From: Microbispora hainanensis
GTDB taxonomy: Bacteria > Actinomycetota > Actinomycetes > Streptosporangiales > Streptosporangiaceae
Length of the DNA: 64,000 bases
Direction of reading: 5' to 3'
NCBI RefSeq assembly: GCF_006874475.1
Contig: NZ_VIRM01000012.1
Coordinates: 107,287-171,286, forward strand
Shown one piece after another: positions 9,966 to 18,039 of this stretch; the first letter of the stretch is position 1, and every line of letters starts with the position of its first letter. The notes under the pieces were generated by a model, which was not told the origin of the DNA, made no database searches, and saw only the letters and a program-made list of their open reading frames with translations. The position numbers and the translations under genes were made by a program.

Positions 9966-11891
9966 GTGAACCAGGAGAGGGCGCGCCGCCACGGGAGGTG
10001 GCGGTTGCCGTCCGGTGTGTACAACCCGGTCGTGTCGGCCGACGGCCGGCGATGGCGGGACTACGAGCAGGCCGCCGAGGCGCCTGCTCCCTCGCTGGAG
10101 GACCGGCGCCTGGAGGTACGGCTGGCGGCGCTGCCGCTGGGCGTGGACACCGTGACCTTGCCGGTGGTGCCGGCCGCGAGGAACGGCGAGAACGGGGGAC
10201 GCGGAGGCCACGGGCTGGGAACGCCGGCCGGGCGGCGCGCGGGGTCGTCAGACCCCCGGGAGGCCGTCCCCGCCGTGACGCCCGGCGGAGCCGAGGCCAC
10301 CCGGAGCACCGGAGACCAGGAAGACGCCGGGGATGCCGGGGATGCCGGTGGCTTCGAGGACGCCGATGGGGAGGCTGCCCGCGACACGGCGGACGAGGCG
10401 GCGCCCCAGGAGAGCGCCGAGGAGAGTGGCGAGGAGAACGCCGAGGAGGCTGCTCAACTGACCGCCACAGCACCTGAGGGCGCGTCGTCGATCCTCGAAG
10501 AGTCGAGCGCGGCGGCCTCCGGGGCAACAGGGTCCGAGGCGGCAGGGTGCGAGGCGGCAGGGTCTGAGGCTGCAGGGTGCGAGGCGGCAGGGTCTGAGGC
10601 GGCACAGTCCGGCGCGGAACCTTCCGGCTTGGGGGAGCCGGACGTGGGGGCGCTCGGAGTCGGGGTGCCCGGTCTGGGGACGCTCGGCGTGGGGGAACCC
10701 GGCGTGGAGGAGTCCGGGGCCGGGGAGCCCGGCTCGCACGACTCCGGCGATCTCACTCACATGGTGGAGCGCCTGACGGCCGCAACCGAGGCGGACGACA
10801 CCGACACCGACATCGACGCCGGCCTCGACGCCGAGGGCGAGTACGAGGGCGACGCCGAGGAATCGGCCGAGCCCCAGGATTCCCTGGAAAGCAGGGACCA
10901 CGTGGAGACGGCGGCCGCAGGCACGCAGGACGGTGCGGCGGAACAGGACCGTGCGGCGGAACAGGACCGTGGGGGGGAACAGGACGATGCGGCGGAAGAC
11001 GAGGTCACGACGGCCATGACGGCCGAGACGACCCGGACGGCCGCGACGGCCCTGACGACCGTAACGACCGACGAGAGCGATCGGCCGGGCGAGCCGATGC
11101 CCGAGACGGGACACGACGCCGCAGCCCCGGCCCGACAGGACGAGTGGCTCGTCGAGACCGCACCCGCGCCGACACTTCCCGCGCAGCCGGACATGGGCGC
11201 CGACGACGGTCCGGAGACGGGCGACCTCGATGACGCGGACGACTTCTGGTCGGCCGTGCTGCACGACGAGACCGAGCGCGACTGGCTCGACAGCCCGGGC
11301 CGCCCGCGACGGCTGGAGGAGACCCGCCCGTACGGCAGGCCCGGCGGCCTGGCCGAGGCGGACCCGGGCGGCCAGGTGAGCCTCGTGCAGGCGGTGAGCG
11401 GGCGCTTCCCGGACCCGCGGGGCACCTGGATCCGCCTGATCAACGCCGAAGGCCCGACGGAGGACGCGTTCAGGTCCAACAACGCGGTCGACTGCGCGCT
11501 GTCGGTCATGTCCACCTGGCATGGCGAGCCCGTCGTGGCGGCGCGCAGGCAGCCGGAGTACGACGGGTCGGGACGCCCCCTGCTGACCGGGGAGACCGGG
11601 GGTGTCGCCCGCGCCGAGGAGTGGCTCGGGCACCGCTTCGAATACGTGGGCCACGGCCGCCGGGCGTACGTGGCGATCGCGCAGCGGCTGATCTTCGGTG
11701 GTCACGGTGCCGCCGCCGTCCTTATCACCCGATGGGCCGGGGGAGGCAGCCACGCGTGGAACGCCGTCAACTGCCGGGGCGAGGTCCTGTGGATCGACGC
11801 CCAGCGGGGCCACATGGCCGTGGAACCGCCGTACGAGGATGTGACGGGGGTCTTCGCGGTGGTGATCGACCGTCAGGGCCGCCGCCTGTGA
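9966..11891 (+). CDS. repeat-rich protein with C-terminal papain-fold glutamine deamidase (Tox-PL) domain
   Basis: This is a 641-residue protein from GTG 9966, chosen for the AGGAGGGG site 10 bases upstream; ATG 9939 is the alternative. After a basic N-terminus (about 1-60) comes a long acidic, low-complexity region with cysteine-containing repeats (GSEAA/GCEAA, near 190-215) and RAAEQD repeats. The last ~140 residues look like a Tox-PL toxin domain. Candidate catalytic residues are Cys510 in NNAVDCALSVMSTWHG, His596 in GGGSHAWNAVN and Asp611 in LWIDAQRG. Such domains deamidate glutamines of target proteins and form the tips of polymorphic toxins. There is no signal peptide, WXG partner or adjacent immunity gene, so it may instead be an intracellular modifier. 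Confidence 0.7.
   Translation: MNQERARRHGRWRLPSGVYNPVVSADGRRWRDYEQAAEAPAPSLEDRRLEVRLAALPLGVDTVTLPVVPAARNGENGGRGGHGLGTPAGRRAGSSDPREAVPAVTPGGAEATRSTGDQEDAGDAGDAGGFEDADGEAARDTADEAAPQESAEESGEENAEEAAQLTATAPEGASSILEESSAAASGATGSEAAGCEAAGSEAAGCEAAGSEAAQSGAEPSGLGEPDVGALGVGVPGLGTLGVGEPGVEESGAGEPGSHDSGDLTHMVERLTAATEADDTDTDIDAGLDAEGEYEGDAEESAEPQDSLESRDHVETAAAGTQDGAAEQDRAAEQDRGGEQDDAAEDEVTTAMTAETTRTAATALTTVTTDESDRPGEPMPETGHDAAAPARQDEWLVETAPAPTLPAQPDMGADDGPETGDLDDADDFWSAVLHDETERDWLDSPGRPRRLEETRPYGRPGGLAEADPGGQVSLVQAVSGRFPDPRGTWIRLINAEGPTEDAFRSNNAVDCALSVMSTWHGEPVVAARRQPEYDGSGRPLLTGETGGVARAEEWLGHRFEYVGHGRRAYVAIAQRLIFGGHGAAAVLITRWAGGGSHAWNAVNCRGEVLWIDAQRGHMAVEPPYEDVTGVFAVVIDRQGRRL
10525..10610 (+). repeat. 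15-bp coding tandem repeat (GGCAGGGTCTGAGGC type)
   Basis: Five to six copies of a 15-bp unit encode the pentapeptide AAG(S/C)E in the acidic region of the Tox-PL protein. Ser and Cys alternate at the variable codon (TCT/TCC versus TGC), placing two cysteines in a disordered stretch. Confidence 0.75.
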
Positions 11892-11948
11892 CCGCCCTGC
11901 CGACGCCTACGGCCCGTGCGGCGAGCACGGGCCCGGCGGCGACGATGG

Positions 11949-12905
11949 TCAGTGACGGCCGTGGAGCGCGTCGTCCGCGTCGAGCCGTTCGAGGAAGCCG
12001 AGGACCCGGGCGGCGACCCGCTCGGGGAACTCGCCGTTGAGGGCGTGGGAGGCGTCCGGCCACAGCTCGACGACGCCGTGGGCGAGCAGCCGGCGGGCGC
12101 GTTCCGCGGCCCTGCCCGGATTGTGGATGATGCTGCGCCCGGCGATCACGGTGAGGGCCGGTACGCCGACCGCGGCGACCTCCTCGTCCGAGGGGTACGT
12201 CGGCGGAGGGAGGAAGGCGGCGAAGTCCCGCATCCCAGCGGAGATCAGGGCGGCGACCGGCTCGTCTTCGGAGACGTCGGCACCGCCGGAAATCCAGCGC
12301 AGCAGTCGCCTGCGCCACGGCTCGGGGAGCGGCCCCACCGCTCCCAGCGAGACGGCCACCGCCTTCCAGGTGATCCGGCCGAACAGGCAGGCGGGGTCGA
12401 GCAGGCTCAGGGAGGCGACCTTCTCCGGGGCGTGCAGGGCGAGCCGGAAGGCGGTCCACCCGCCGATCGACACTCCCAGCAGGTGCGTACGGTCGAGGCC
12501 GAGCCCGGTCAGGAGTTCCGCGAGCCACACGCCGTGGTCGGCCGCGCTCGCGAACGGTCTGCTCTGCACCGAGAGGCCGGGCTCGCCGAGCAGGTCGATC
12601 GCGTAGACGACGCGGCCGGAGGCGCGGAGGCCGGCGAGGTTCGGCGCCCACATCGGGGTGGACGCGGTGCGTCCCGGCAGCAGGAGGAGCGGCGTTCGGG
12701 TGTCGGCGCCGTCCGCGCCGAAGCGGTAGGCGCGGACCATGCCGAAGCCGGTCGGCACGTCCTGGAATCCGTCGTAAGGCGGAAGGACGGCCATGGCCCG
12801 GTCGTAGGTCCGCCGGTAGCGCGCGTAGGCCGGCGCGTCCCGGAAGTGCCCGAGGCGGCGCCGACGGAACTGCGCTCCGATGTTGGGCCGCACGACCTCG
12901 TCCAC
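11949..12905 (-). CDS. alpha/beta-fold hydrolase
   Basis: This 318-residue serine hydrolase has the nucleophile elbow GVSIGGW, the oxyanion region LLLLPGRTAS and a C-terminal catalytic histidine in DASHALNGEFPERV. The GTG start at 12905 is supported by GGAGG 8 bases upstream; the frame stays open further but lacks another good start. No substrate can be inferred. It is divergent from a TetR gene across an 86-base gap with a large palindrome, so TetR control of this gene is likely. It converges on the Tox-PL gene. Confidence 0.85.
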   Translation of the reverse strand: MDEVVRPNIGAQFRRRRLGHFRDAPAYARYRRTYDRAMAVLPPYDGFQDVPTGFGMVRAYRFGADGADTRTPLLLLPGRTASTPMWAPNLAGLRASGRVVYAIDLLGEPGLSVQSRPFASAADHGVWLAELLTGLGLDRTHLLGVSIGGWTAFRLALHAPEKVASLSLLDPACLFGRITWKAVAVSLGAVGPLPEPWRRRLLRWISGGADVSEDEPVAALISAGMRDFAAFLPPPTYPSDEEVAAVGVPALTVIAGRSIIHNPGRAAERARRLLAHGVVELWPDASHALNGEFPERVAARVLGFLERLDADDALHGRH

Positions 12906-12930
12906 GTACGGATCCTCCGTTCGCCATTGG

Positions 12931-12973
12931 CGGTACGATCGTATTGCATCAGTATCACAATACATTCGTATCG
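12931..12973. promoter_or_regulatory. large palindrome between divergent hydrolase and tetR (candidate TetR operator)
   Basis: Left arm CGGTACGATCGTATTG (12931-12946) and right arm CAATACATTCGTATCG (12958-12973) match at 13 of 16 positions as inverted repeats around an 11-base spacer. The inner 6-bp arms GTATTG/CAATAC are perfect, and the left arm contains the perfect 10-mer TACGATCGTA. It sits between the two start codons and is AT-rich for this genome, as expected for overlapping promoters repressed by the TetR protein encoded alongside. Confidence 0.65.
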
Positions 12974-12991
12974 CGAAAGAGGGGGCGAGCC

Positions 12992-13615
12992 GTGCCGAAG
13001 CAGGTCGACCACGCGGCTCGGCGGGAGGAGATCGCCCAGGCCGCGCTGCGGCTGTGCGCGCGAGACGGCCTGGCCGGAGTGACCATAGGGCAGGTGGCAC
13101 AGGAGGCCGGCGTCTCCAAGGGGCTCGTGCAGCACTACTTCGCAGGGAAGGCCGATCTGCTGCGCGCCAGTGCCCAGGTCCTGAGGGGAGAGATCGAGCG
13201 CCAGGTTCGCGATGCCGTCCGGGACGCTCGCGGCCCTGCGGAAACCCTGCGGTGCGTGCTGCTCGCGATCGTCGAACTGGGCGCGACCGCCGTGGTCCCG
13301 CTGCTCGCCGGGCACGCGTTCGTGAGCATGGCCGTCGCCGACCCGGAGATCCGCGCCCTCTATCGCGCCGGCGGCGACGGCGTCCATCGCGAGATCGCCG
13401 CGCTCGTGGCGGCCTCCGGCCCGGCAGGGGATGTCGATCCCGGCGCGGAGGCCCACGCACTGCTCGGTCTCGCGCGTGGCCTCGCCGACGGGGTGCTGCT
13501 CGGGGAACTCGGCGTCGACGACGCGACCGCGATCGTCGACCATCACCTCCGCCGGATCCTGCCTGGGGCCCTGACCCGCTCCGGCGATCCCTCCCCGCCG
13601 GGGGTCTCCGGCTGA
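12992..13615 (+). CDS. TetR family transcriptional regulator
   Basis: This 207-residue repressor starts at GTG 12992 behind GAGGGGGCG. Its N-terminal HTH reads REEIAQAALRLCARDGLAG, then QVAQEAGVSKGLVQHYFAGK, a typical TetR recognition helix. The C-terminal part is all-helical as in ligand-binding TetR domains, close to the BetI-like group with TetR_C-type ends (GLADGVLLGELGVDD). The divergent alpha/beta-hydrolase and the shared palindrome suggest it represses that gene and itself. The ligand is unknown. Confidence 0.88.
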   Translation: MPKQVDHAARREEIAQAALRLCARDGLAGVTIGQVAQEAGVSKGLVQHYFAGKADLLRASAQVLRGEIERQVRDAVRDARGPAETLRCVLLAIVELGATAVVPLLAGHAFVSMAVADPEIRALYRAGGDGVHREIAALVAASGPAGDVDPGAEAHALLGLARGLADGVLLGELGVDDATAIVDHHLRRILPGALTRSGDPSPPGVSG

Positions 13616-13620
13616 CGATC

Positions 13621-13718
13621 GTCGGGCGCCGGGCGTCGGGCGTCGGGCGTCGGGCGTCGGGCGTCGGGCGTCGGGCGTCGGGCGTCGGGCGCCGGGCGTC
13701 GGGCGTCGGGCGCCGGGC
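13621..13718. repeat. heptanucleotide tandem array, 14 x GTCGGGC
   Basis: Fourteen back-to-back 7-bp units begin 6 bases after the tetR stop. Ten are GTCGGGC, three are GCCGGGC, and the last is the variant GTCGCGC. A 7-bp period cannot be coding repetition. The array lies between the convergent tetR and ABC-permease genes and is a likely slipped-strand hot spot. Confidence 0.9.
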
Positions 13719-13754
13719 GTCGCGCGGCCGGAGGCGGCGGGTGTGCCCGGCCCC

Positions 13755-13805
13755 GCTCGCCCGGGTCACGCGCTCGCTCGGGTCACGCGCTCGCCCGGGT
13801 CACCC
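13755..13805. repeat. 17-bp direct repeat, 3 copies
   Basis: Three adjacent units of GCTCGCCCGGGTCACGC type occupy 13755-13771, 13772-13788 and 13789-13805, with one or two changes each. They belong to the same noncoding block as the heptanucleotide array. Confidence 0.85.
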
Positions 13806-13841
13806 GCGCGCGCGGGCGGCCCGGGCGACCGCCGTACCGGG

Positions 13842-13874
13842 CCGTGCCGGCCGTACTGGGCCGGTCCGGCACGG
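13842..13874. terminator. GC-rich hairpin between convergent tetR and ABC permease genes
   Basis: CCGTGCCGG 13842-13850 pairs perfectly with CCGGCACGG 13866-13874 around a 15-base loop. It lies 33 bases beyond the permease stop and serves best as a bidirectional terminator. Confidence 0.55.
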
Positions 13875-13906
13875 CACGGCACCGGCGAGCAGCGGACGAG
13901 TGGCGG

Positions 13907-16396
13907 TCAGGAGGCGGCCAGCGCTCCGACGACCGAGGCCCGCGCGGCACGGCGGGCGGGCAGCAGCGCGGCGAGCACTCCGGCCAGGCCCGAGGCGGCG
14001 ATGAAGAGCAGGATCTGCCCGATAGGCAGCTCGAAGGAGACGTCCGCCGTGAACGTCGCCGTCGCCGCCCAGCCGTACGCGATGCCGAGCACGACGCCGA
14101 CGATCGCACCCACCAGGCCGAGGATCAGCGCCTCGACCGAGAGCATGCCCCGCAGCTGCGGCCGGGTCAGGCCGAGGGCGCGCAGCAGCGCGGACTCGCG
14201 GGTGCGCTCGTGGACCGAGAGCGACAGCGTGTTCGCGATGCCGAGCAGTGAGATCACGATCGCCAGGGCCAGAAGCCCGGTCACGACCTTGAGGATCGAG
14301 TCGAGCGCCTCGTCGAACTGGCCGCGGATCTCGGTGGTGCTGCCGACCTTGACCGCCGGGTAGGCCGCCGTCACGTCGTCCACGATCTTGCGGGCCCGCT
14401 CGGGGTCCACCCCGTCCGCGGCGTTCACGAGGACCTGCGCGTCGCCCACCCTGCCGAAGTGCCGCTCGAAACTCTGCTCGGCCATGGTAATCGACGGCAG
14501 CATCGACGCGTCGGACTTCAGCACGGCCACGAGCTTGAGCGGGGTGCTCTTTCCTCGCGACACGACCGTCACGGTGTCGCCGACCTTGGCGCCCAGGTCC
14601 CGGGCCACCTCGTCGGCCACCGCGACGTCGCCCGCGCCGAAGCCGTCCATGGTGCCGGACGACGCCTCCGGCTCGATGGCGGTGCCGAGAGCCGACTGGG
14701 TGACCGTGCCCACCTTGTAGTCGCGGCCGTTCACCTTGGCCTTCTCCCCGCGGAACTCGGTCACCGCCGCCAGGTCACGGCTCGCACGCAGCGTGTCGGC
14801 GATCGAGCGGGGGATCGTGCCCGTTTGTGAGGACAGGATGTAGTCGGCGGGGAACTGCTGGTCGAGCCGGCCGCTCACGGTGGTCCGCATCGTGGAGGTC
14901 AGGACCGCCATGAACGTCATCAGCGTCACGCCGACGGTCAGGGCCACCGTCGTGGTCGCCGCCCGCTTGGGGTTGCGCCGCGCGTTGTCCACGGCGAGCC
15001 GTCCCGGCACGCCGAACAGCCGCGCCGGCAGCCAGCCGGCCAGCCCGCTCAGCGGCCGTACGATCACCGGGCCGAGGATGAGCACCGCGAAGAACACGAG
15101 CACGCCGCCCGCCATGACCGTCAGCAACGCCGCCTGGCTCGGCCCCTGCAGCACACCCGCCGCGGTGAGGCCGACCCCGGCCAGCACGAACAGGGCGGAG
15201 GCGACCATCCGGACGACCCCGGTGCGGAACGTGTGCTCCTCGACCTGCGTGCGCAGCGCCGCGACCGGCGGCACGCGAGTGGCCTGCCGCGCCGGGAGCA
15301 GGGCGGCGGCCATCGTCACGACGGTGCCGGTGCACATGCCGACCACGATCGTCAGCGGAGACAGGCTCACGGTGCCCGTGGGGACGTCGGTCCCGGTGGC
15401 CCGCAGCACGGCGACCGCGGCCGCCCCGAGGCCGAGGCCCGTCAGCAGGCCGAGCACCGACGACACCAGGCCGACCACGGCCGACTCCAGCACGATCGAG
15501 CCGAAGACCTGCCGTTTGGTCGCGCCGATGCAGCGCAGCAGCGCCATCTCGCGCATCCGCTGCGCGACCAGGATGTTGAAGGTGTTGTAGATGACGAGCG
15601 CGGCGACGAGCAGCGCGACCGCGCCGAACAGCAGCAGGCCCAGCCGGAGGAAGGACGTGTCCATGTGGTTGCGCTGGGCCACCTCGTCGGCGCGTTCCCG
15701 CCCGGTGACGACCTTCGCGTCGCCCACGGCCGCCGCGACGGCCGCACGGAGGCTCTCCGGGGAGGGGCCCGAGGAGAGAACGTCGATCTCGGTGAAGCCC
15801 TTGGCGCCGGTGACGCGCCGTGCCGCGCCGGGAGTGAACGCGACCGCGCCCCGGTAGGCGAGCTCCTGGTCGAGGCCCACGTCGAAGATGCCGACGAGGC
15901 GGAACTCCTGTCGCTCGCCGGCCTGGTCGAGCACCGCGACGGTGGCTCCGGGCGCGAACCCCTGGGTCTTGGCGGTGTTCTCGTCGAGCACCGCCTCGTC
16001 CGCGGCGGAGGGGGCCCTGCCCGAGGTGATCTTGATGCGGCTCGCCGGGATCGACACCCCGACGGTGGGGTAGTCCCCCACGACCTTGCCGTCCTTGCCG
16101 ATGAGCGGCGCGTCCCCGGACACCATGGGCTGCGCGTCCTTGACGCCCCGCACCGCCTTGATGGCCGCGAGCGCGCTCTCCGGCAGATTCCGGTCGGGCT
16201 CGGCGCCGTCCTTGGGCGTCACCACCACGTCCACCTTGCCGGCGTCCGCGGCGAACGACTGGGCGAACCCGGCGTCGATGGTGTCGGTGAGCACGAACGT
16301 GCCCGCGATGAAACCGACCCCGAGCACGATCGCGAGGGAGGTGAGCACCAGGCGCAGGCGGTGCGCCAGGAGCCCGGCGAGGGTGGTCCGGAACAC
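13907..16396 (-). CDS. ABC transporter permease, FtsX/MacB type
   Basis: This 829-residue permease has two FtsX-like halves. It begins with a transmembrane segment (LVLTSLAIVLGVGFIAGTFVL), then a large extracytoplasmic MacB-PCD-like domain. Three membrane segments with the VIYNTFNILVAQRMREMALLRCIGATKRQV coupling region follow, then a second unit ending SVHERTRESALLRALGLTRPQLRGML. Such exporters act in antibiotic or lipid efflux or in envelope stress. The GTG start lies 3 bases after the ATPase stop, so the two are coupled. A NarL-type two-component pair is encoded just upstream on the same strand. Confidence 0.9.
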   Translation of the reverse strand: MFRTTLAGLLAHRLRLVLTSLAIVLGVGFIAGTFVLTDTIDAGFAQSFAADAGKVDVVVTPKDGAEPDRNLPESALAAIKAVRGVKDAQPMVSGDAPLIGKDGKVVGDYPTVGVSIPASRIKITSGRAPSAADEAVLDENTAKTQGFAPGATVAVLDQAGERQEFRLVGIFDVGLDQELAYRGAVAFTPGAARRVTGAKGFTEIDVLSSGPSPESLRAAVAAAVGDAKVVTGRERADEVAQRNHMDTSFLRLGLLLFGAVALLVAALVIYNTFNILVAQRMREMALLRCIGATKRQVFGSIVLESAVVGLVSSVLGLLTGLGLGAAAVAVLRATGTDVPTGTVSLSPLTIVVGMCTGTVVTMAAALLPARQATRVPPVAALRTQVEEHTFRTGVVRMVASALFVLAGVGLTAAGVLQGPSQAALLTVMAGGVLVFFAVLILGPVIVRPLSGLAGWLPARLFGVPGRLAVDNARRNPKRAATTTVALTVGVTLMTFMAVLTSTMRTTVSGRLDQQFPADYILSSQTGTIPRSIADTLRASRDLAAVTEFRGEKAKVNGRDYKVGTVTQSALGTAIEPEASSGTMDGFGAGDVAVADEVARDLGAKVGDTVTVVSRGKSTPLKLVAVLKSDASMLPSITMAEQSFERHFGRVGDAQVLVNAADGVDPERARKIVDDVTAAYPAVKVGSTTEIRGQFDEALDSILKVVTGLLALAIVISLLGIANTLSLSVHERTRESALLRALGLTRPQLRGMLSVEALILGLVGAIVGVVLGIAYGWAATATFTADVSFELPIGQILLFIAASGLAGVLAALLPARRAARASVVGALAAS

Positions 16397-16399
16397 GGC

Positions 16400-17143
16400 T
16401 CAGGCCTCCAGCGCCATCAGCGTGTCGAGCACGGTCTGCGGCGTCGGCCGATCGACCTCGCTCACCAGCAGCCCGTCACGCAGGAAGACCACCCGGTCGG
16501 CGTACGACGCCGCCACCGGGTCGTGGGTCACCATCACGATCGTCTGCCCGAGTTCGCGTACGGACCTGCGCAGGAACGCCAGCACCTCGGCGCCGCTGCG
16601 CGAGTCGAGGTTGCCGGTCGGCTCGTCGGCGAAGATCACCTGGGGCTTGCTGATGAGCGCCCGCGCCACCGCGACGCGCTGCTGCTGGCCGCCCGACAGC
16701 TCGTTGGGCTTGTGCCTGAGCCGGTCCCGCAGGCTGACCGTCTCGATCACGCGGTCGAACAACGCCTGGTCGGCCTGGCGGCCCGCGATCTCCAGGGGGA
16801 GCCGGATGTTCTGCTCGGCCGTCAGCGTCGGCAGCAGATTGAACGCCTGGAAGATGAACCCCACGCGCTCGCGCCGCAGAAGCGTGAGCTGCTTGTCGTT
16901 CAGGCCGGTGATCTCGACGTCGCCGATGCTCACCCGCCCGTCCGTCACCGTGTCCAATCCGGCCAGGCAGTGCATCAAGGTGGACTTGCCGGAGCCGGAC
17001 GGCCCCATGATCGCGGTGAACGCCTCCGCGGCGAACCCGACGTCGATGCCGCGCAGCGCGTGCACCGCCGCGTCGCCCTCGCCGTAAACCTTTGTCAGTC
17101 CACGCGCGACGACCGCGGTGCGGACCTGGGTTGTTGTGGTCAT
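16400..17143 (-). CDS. ABC transporter ATP-binding protein (MacB/LolD type)
   Basis: This 247-residue ATPase powers the FtsX-type permease encoded next. Walker A is GPSGSGKST, the Q-loop is in FIFQAFNLLPTLTAEQN, the signature is LSGGQQQR and Walker B is VIFADEPTGNLDS. The DEPTGNLD signature is characteristic of the MacB/LolD/FtsE-like group. It is read before the permease and lies 113 bases after the response-regulator gene on the same strand. Confidence 0.93.
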   Translation of the reverse strand: MTTTTQVRTAVVARGLTKVYGEGDAAVHALRGIDVGFAAEAFTAIMGPSGSGKSTLMHCLAGLDTVTDGRVSIGDVEITGLNDKQLTLLRRERVGFIFQAFNLLPTLTAEQNIRLPLEIAGRQADQALFDRVIETVSLRDRLRHKPNELSGGQQQRVAVARALISKPQVIFADEPTGNLDSRSGAEVLAFLRRSVRELGQTIVMVTHDPVAASYADRVVFLRDGLLVSEVDRPTPQTVLDTLMALEA

Positions 17144-17256
17144 GCGGCCACGCTATGGCCGTGATCAGGGCGTTTCCTCGGCCTCGCGGACGTTCTCGGC
17201 GTGCGGCCCCGGGACGGGCCCGCTGGGACGTGTGCGACTACTGAGGTAGTCCGGTC

Positions 17257-17922
17257 TCAGCCCCGCGGATGATCGGGGGAGACCACGCCCGTCTCATACG
17301 CGTGGACGACCACCTGGGCCCGGTCGCGCAGCCCCAGCTTGGCCAGGATGCGGCCGAGATGCGTCTTCACGGTCGCCTCCGCGAGATGCAGCCGCGCCGC
17401 GATCTCGGAGTTCGACAGGCCGCGGGCCACGTGCACCATCACCTCCCGCTCCCGGGCCGTCAGCACGCCCGCGTCCGCCCGCCGCGCGTCCCCCTCCGGC
17501 AGGAGCACGGCGAAGCGGTCGAGCAGACGGCGTGTCGTGCTGGGCGCGACCACCGCGTCACCGGAGTGCACCGACCGGATCGCGCTGATCAGCTCGGCCG
17601 GCGGCACGTCCTTCAGCAGGAACCCCGCCGCCCCCGCCTTGATCGCGGCGAACGCGTACTCGTCGAGGTCGAACGTCGTGAGGATCAGCACCTTGGGGCC
17701 GTCGGGCGCCGCGCAGATCACGCGGGCCGCCTCCACCCCGTCCATCCGGGGCATGCGGACGTCCATGAGCACCACGTCCGCCTCGACGGCGCGCAGCGCC
17801 TCGACGGCCGCCAGCCCGTCCGCCGCCTCGCCCACGACCTCGATGTCCGGCTGCGCCCCGAGGACCATCCGGAACCCGGTCCGCACCAGTTCCTGGTCGT
17901 CGACCAGCATGACGCGTATCAC
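17257..17922 (-). CDS. NarL/LuxR-type response regulator
   Basis: This 221-residue regulator, from GTG 17922 (VIRVMLVDDQELVRTGF), has GGAG about 8 bases upstream. The receiver domain carries the phosphorylated Asp in DVVLMDVRMP and the Lys in LLKDVPP. The C-terminal LuxR HTH reads LTAREREVMVHVARGLSNSEIAARLHL, continuing ATVKTHLGRILAKL. It pairs with the histidine kinase encoded 117 bases upstream and probably controls the adjacent ABC exporter, a common actinomycete arrangement. Confidence 0.92.
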   Translation of the reverse strand: MIRVMLVDDQELVRTGFRMVLGAQPDIEVVGEAADGLAAVEALRAVEADVVLMDVRMPRMDGVEAARVICAAPDGPKVLILTTFDLDEYAFAAIKAGAAGFLLKDVPPAELISAIRSVHSGDAVVAPSTTRRLLDRFAVLLPEGDARRADAGVLTAREREVMVHVARGLSNSEIAARLHLAEATVKTHLGRILAKLGLRDRAQVVVHAYETGVVSPDHPRG

Positions 17923-18039
17923 TGCCGCCGCTCCGTTCCGCTCGTCATCGCCGCGATCCCCGCAACCGTACGCGGCCGGAGACGGCCGGGTCACCACGGT
18001 CCGGGGCCGGCCGGCCGCTCCGGTCGGGGGACGGCCGGG

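Noticed and set aside
13621..13718. CRISPR-like array
   Set aside because: Units are 7 bp without spacers; there are no cas genes in the window.
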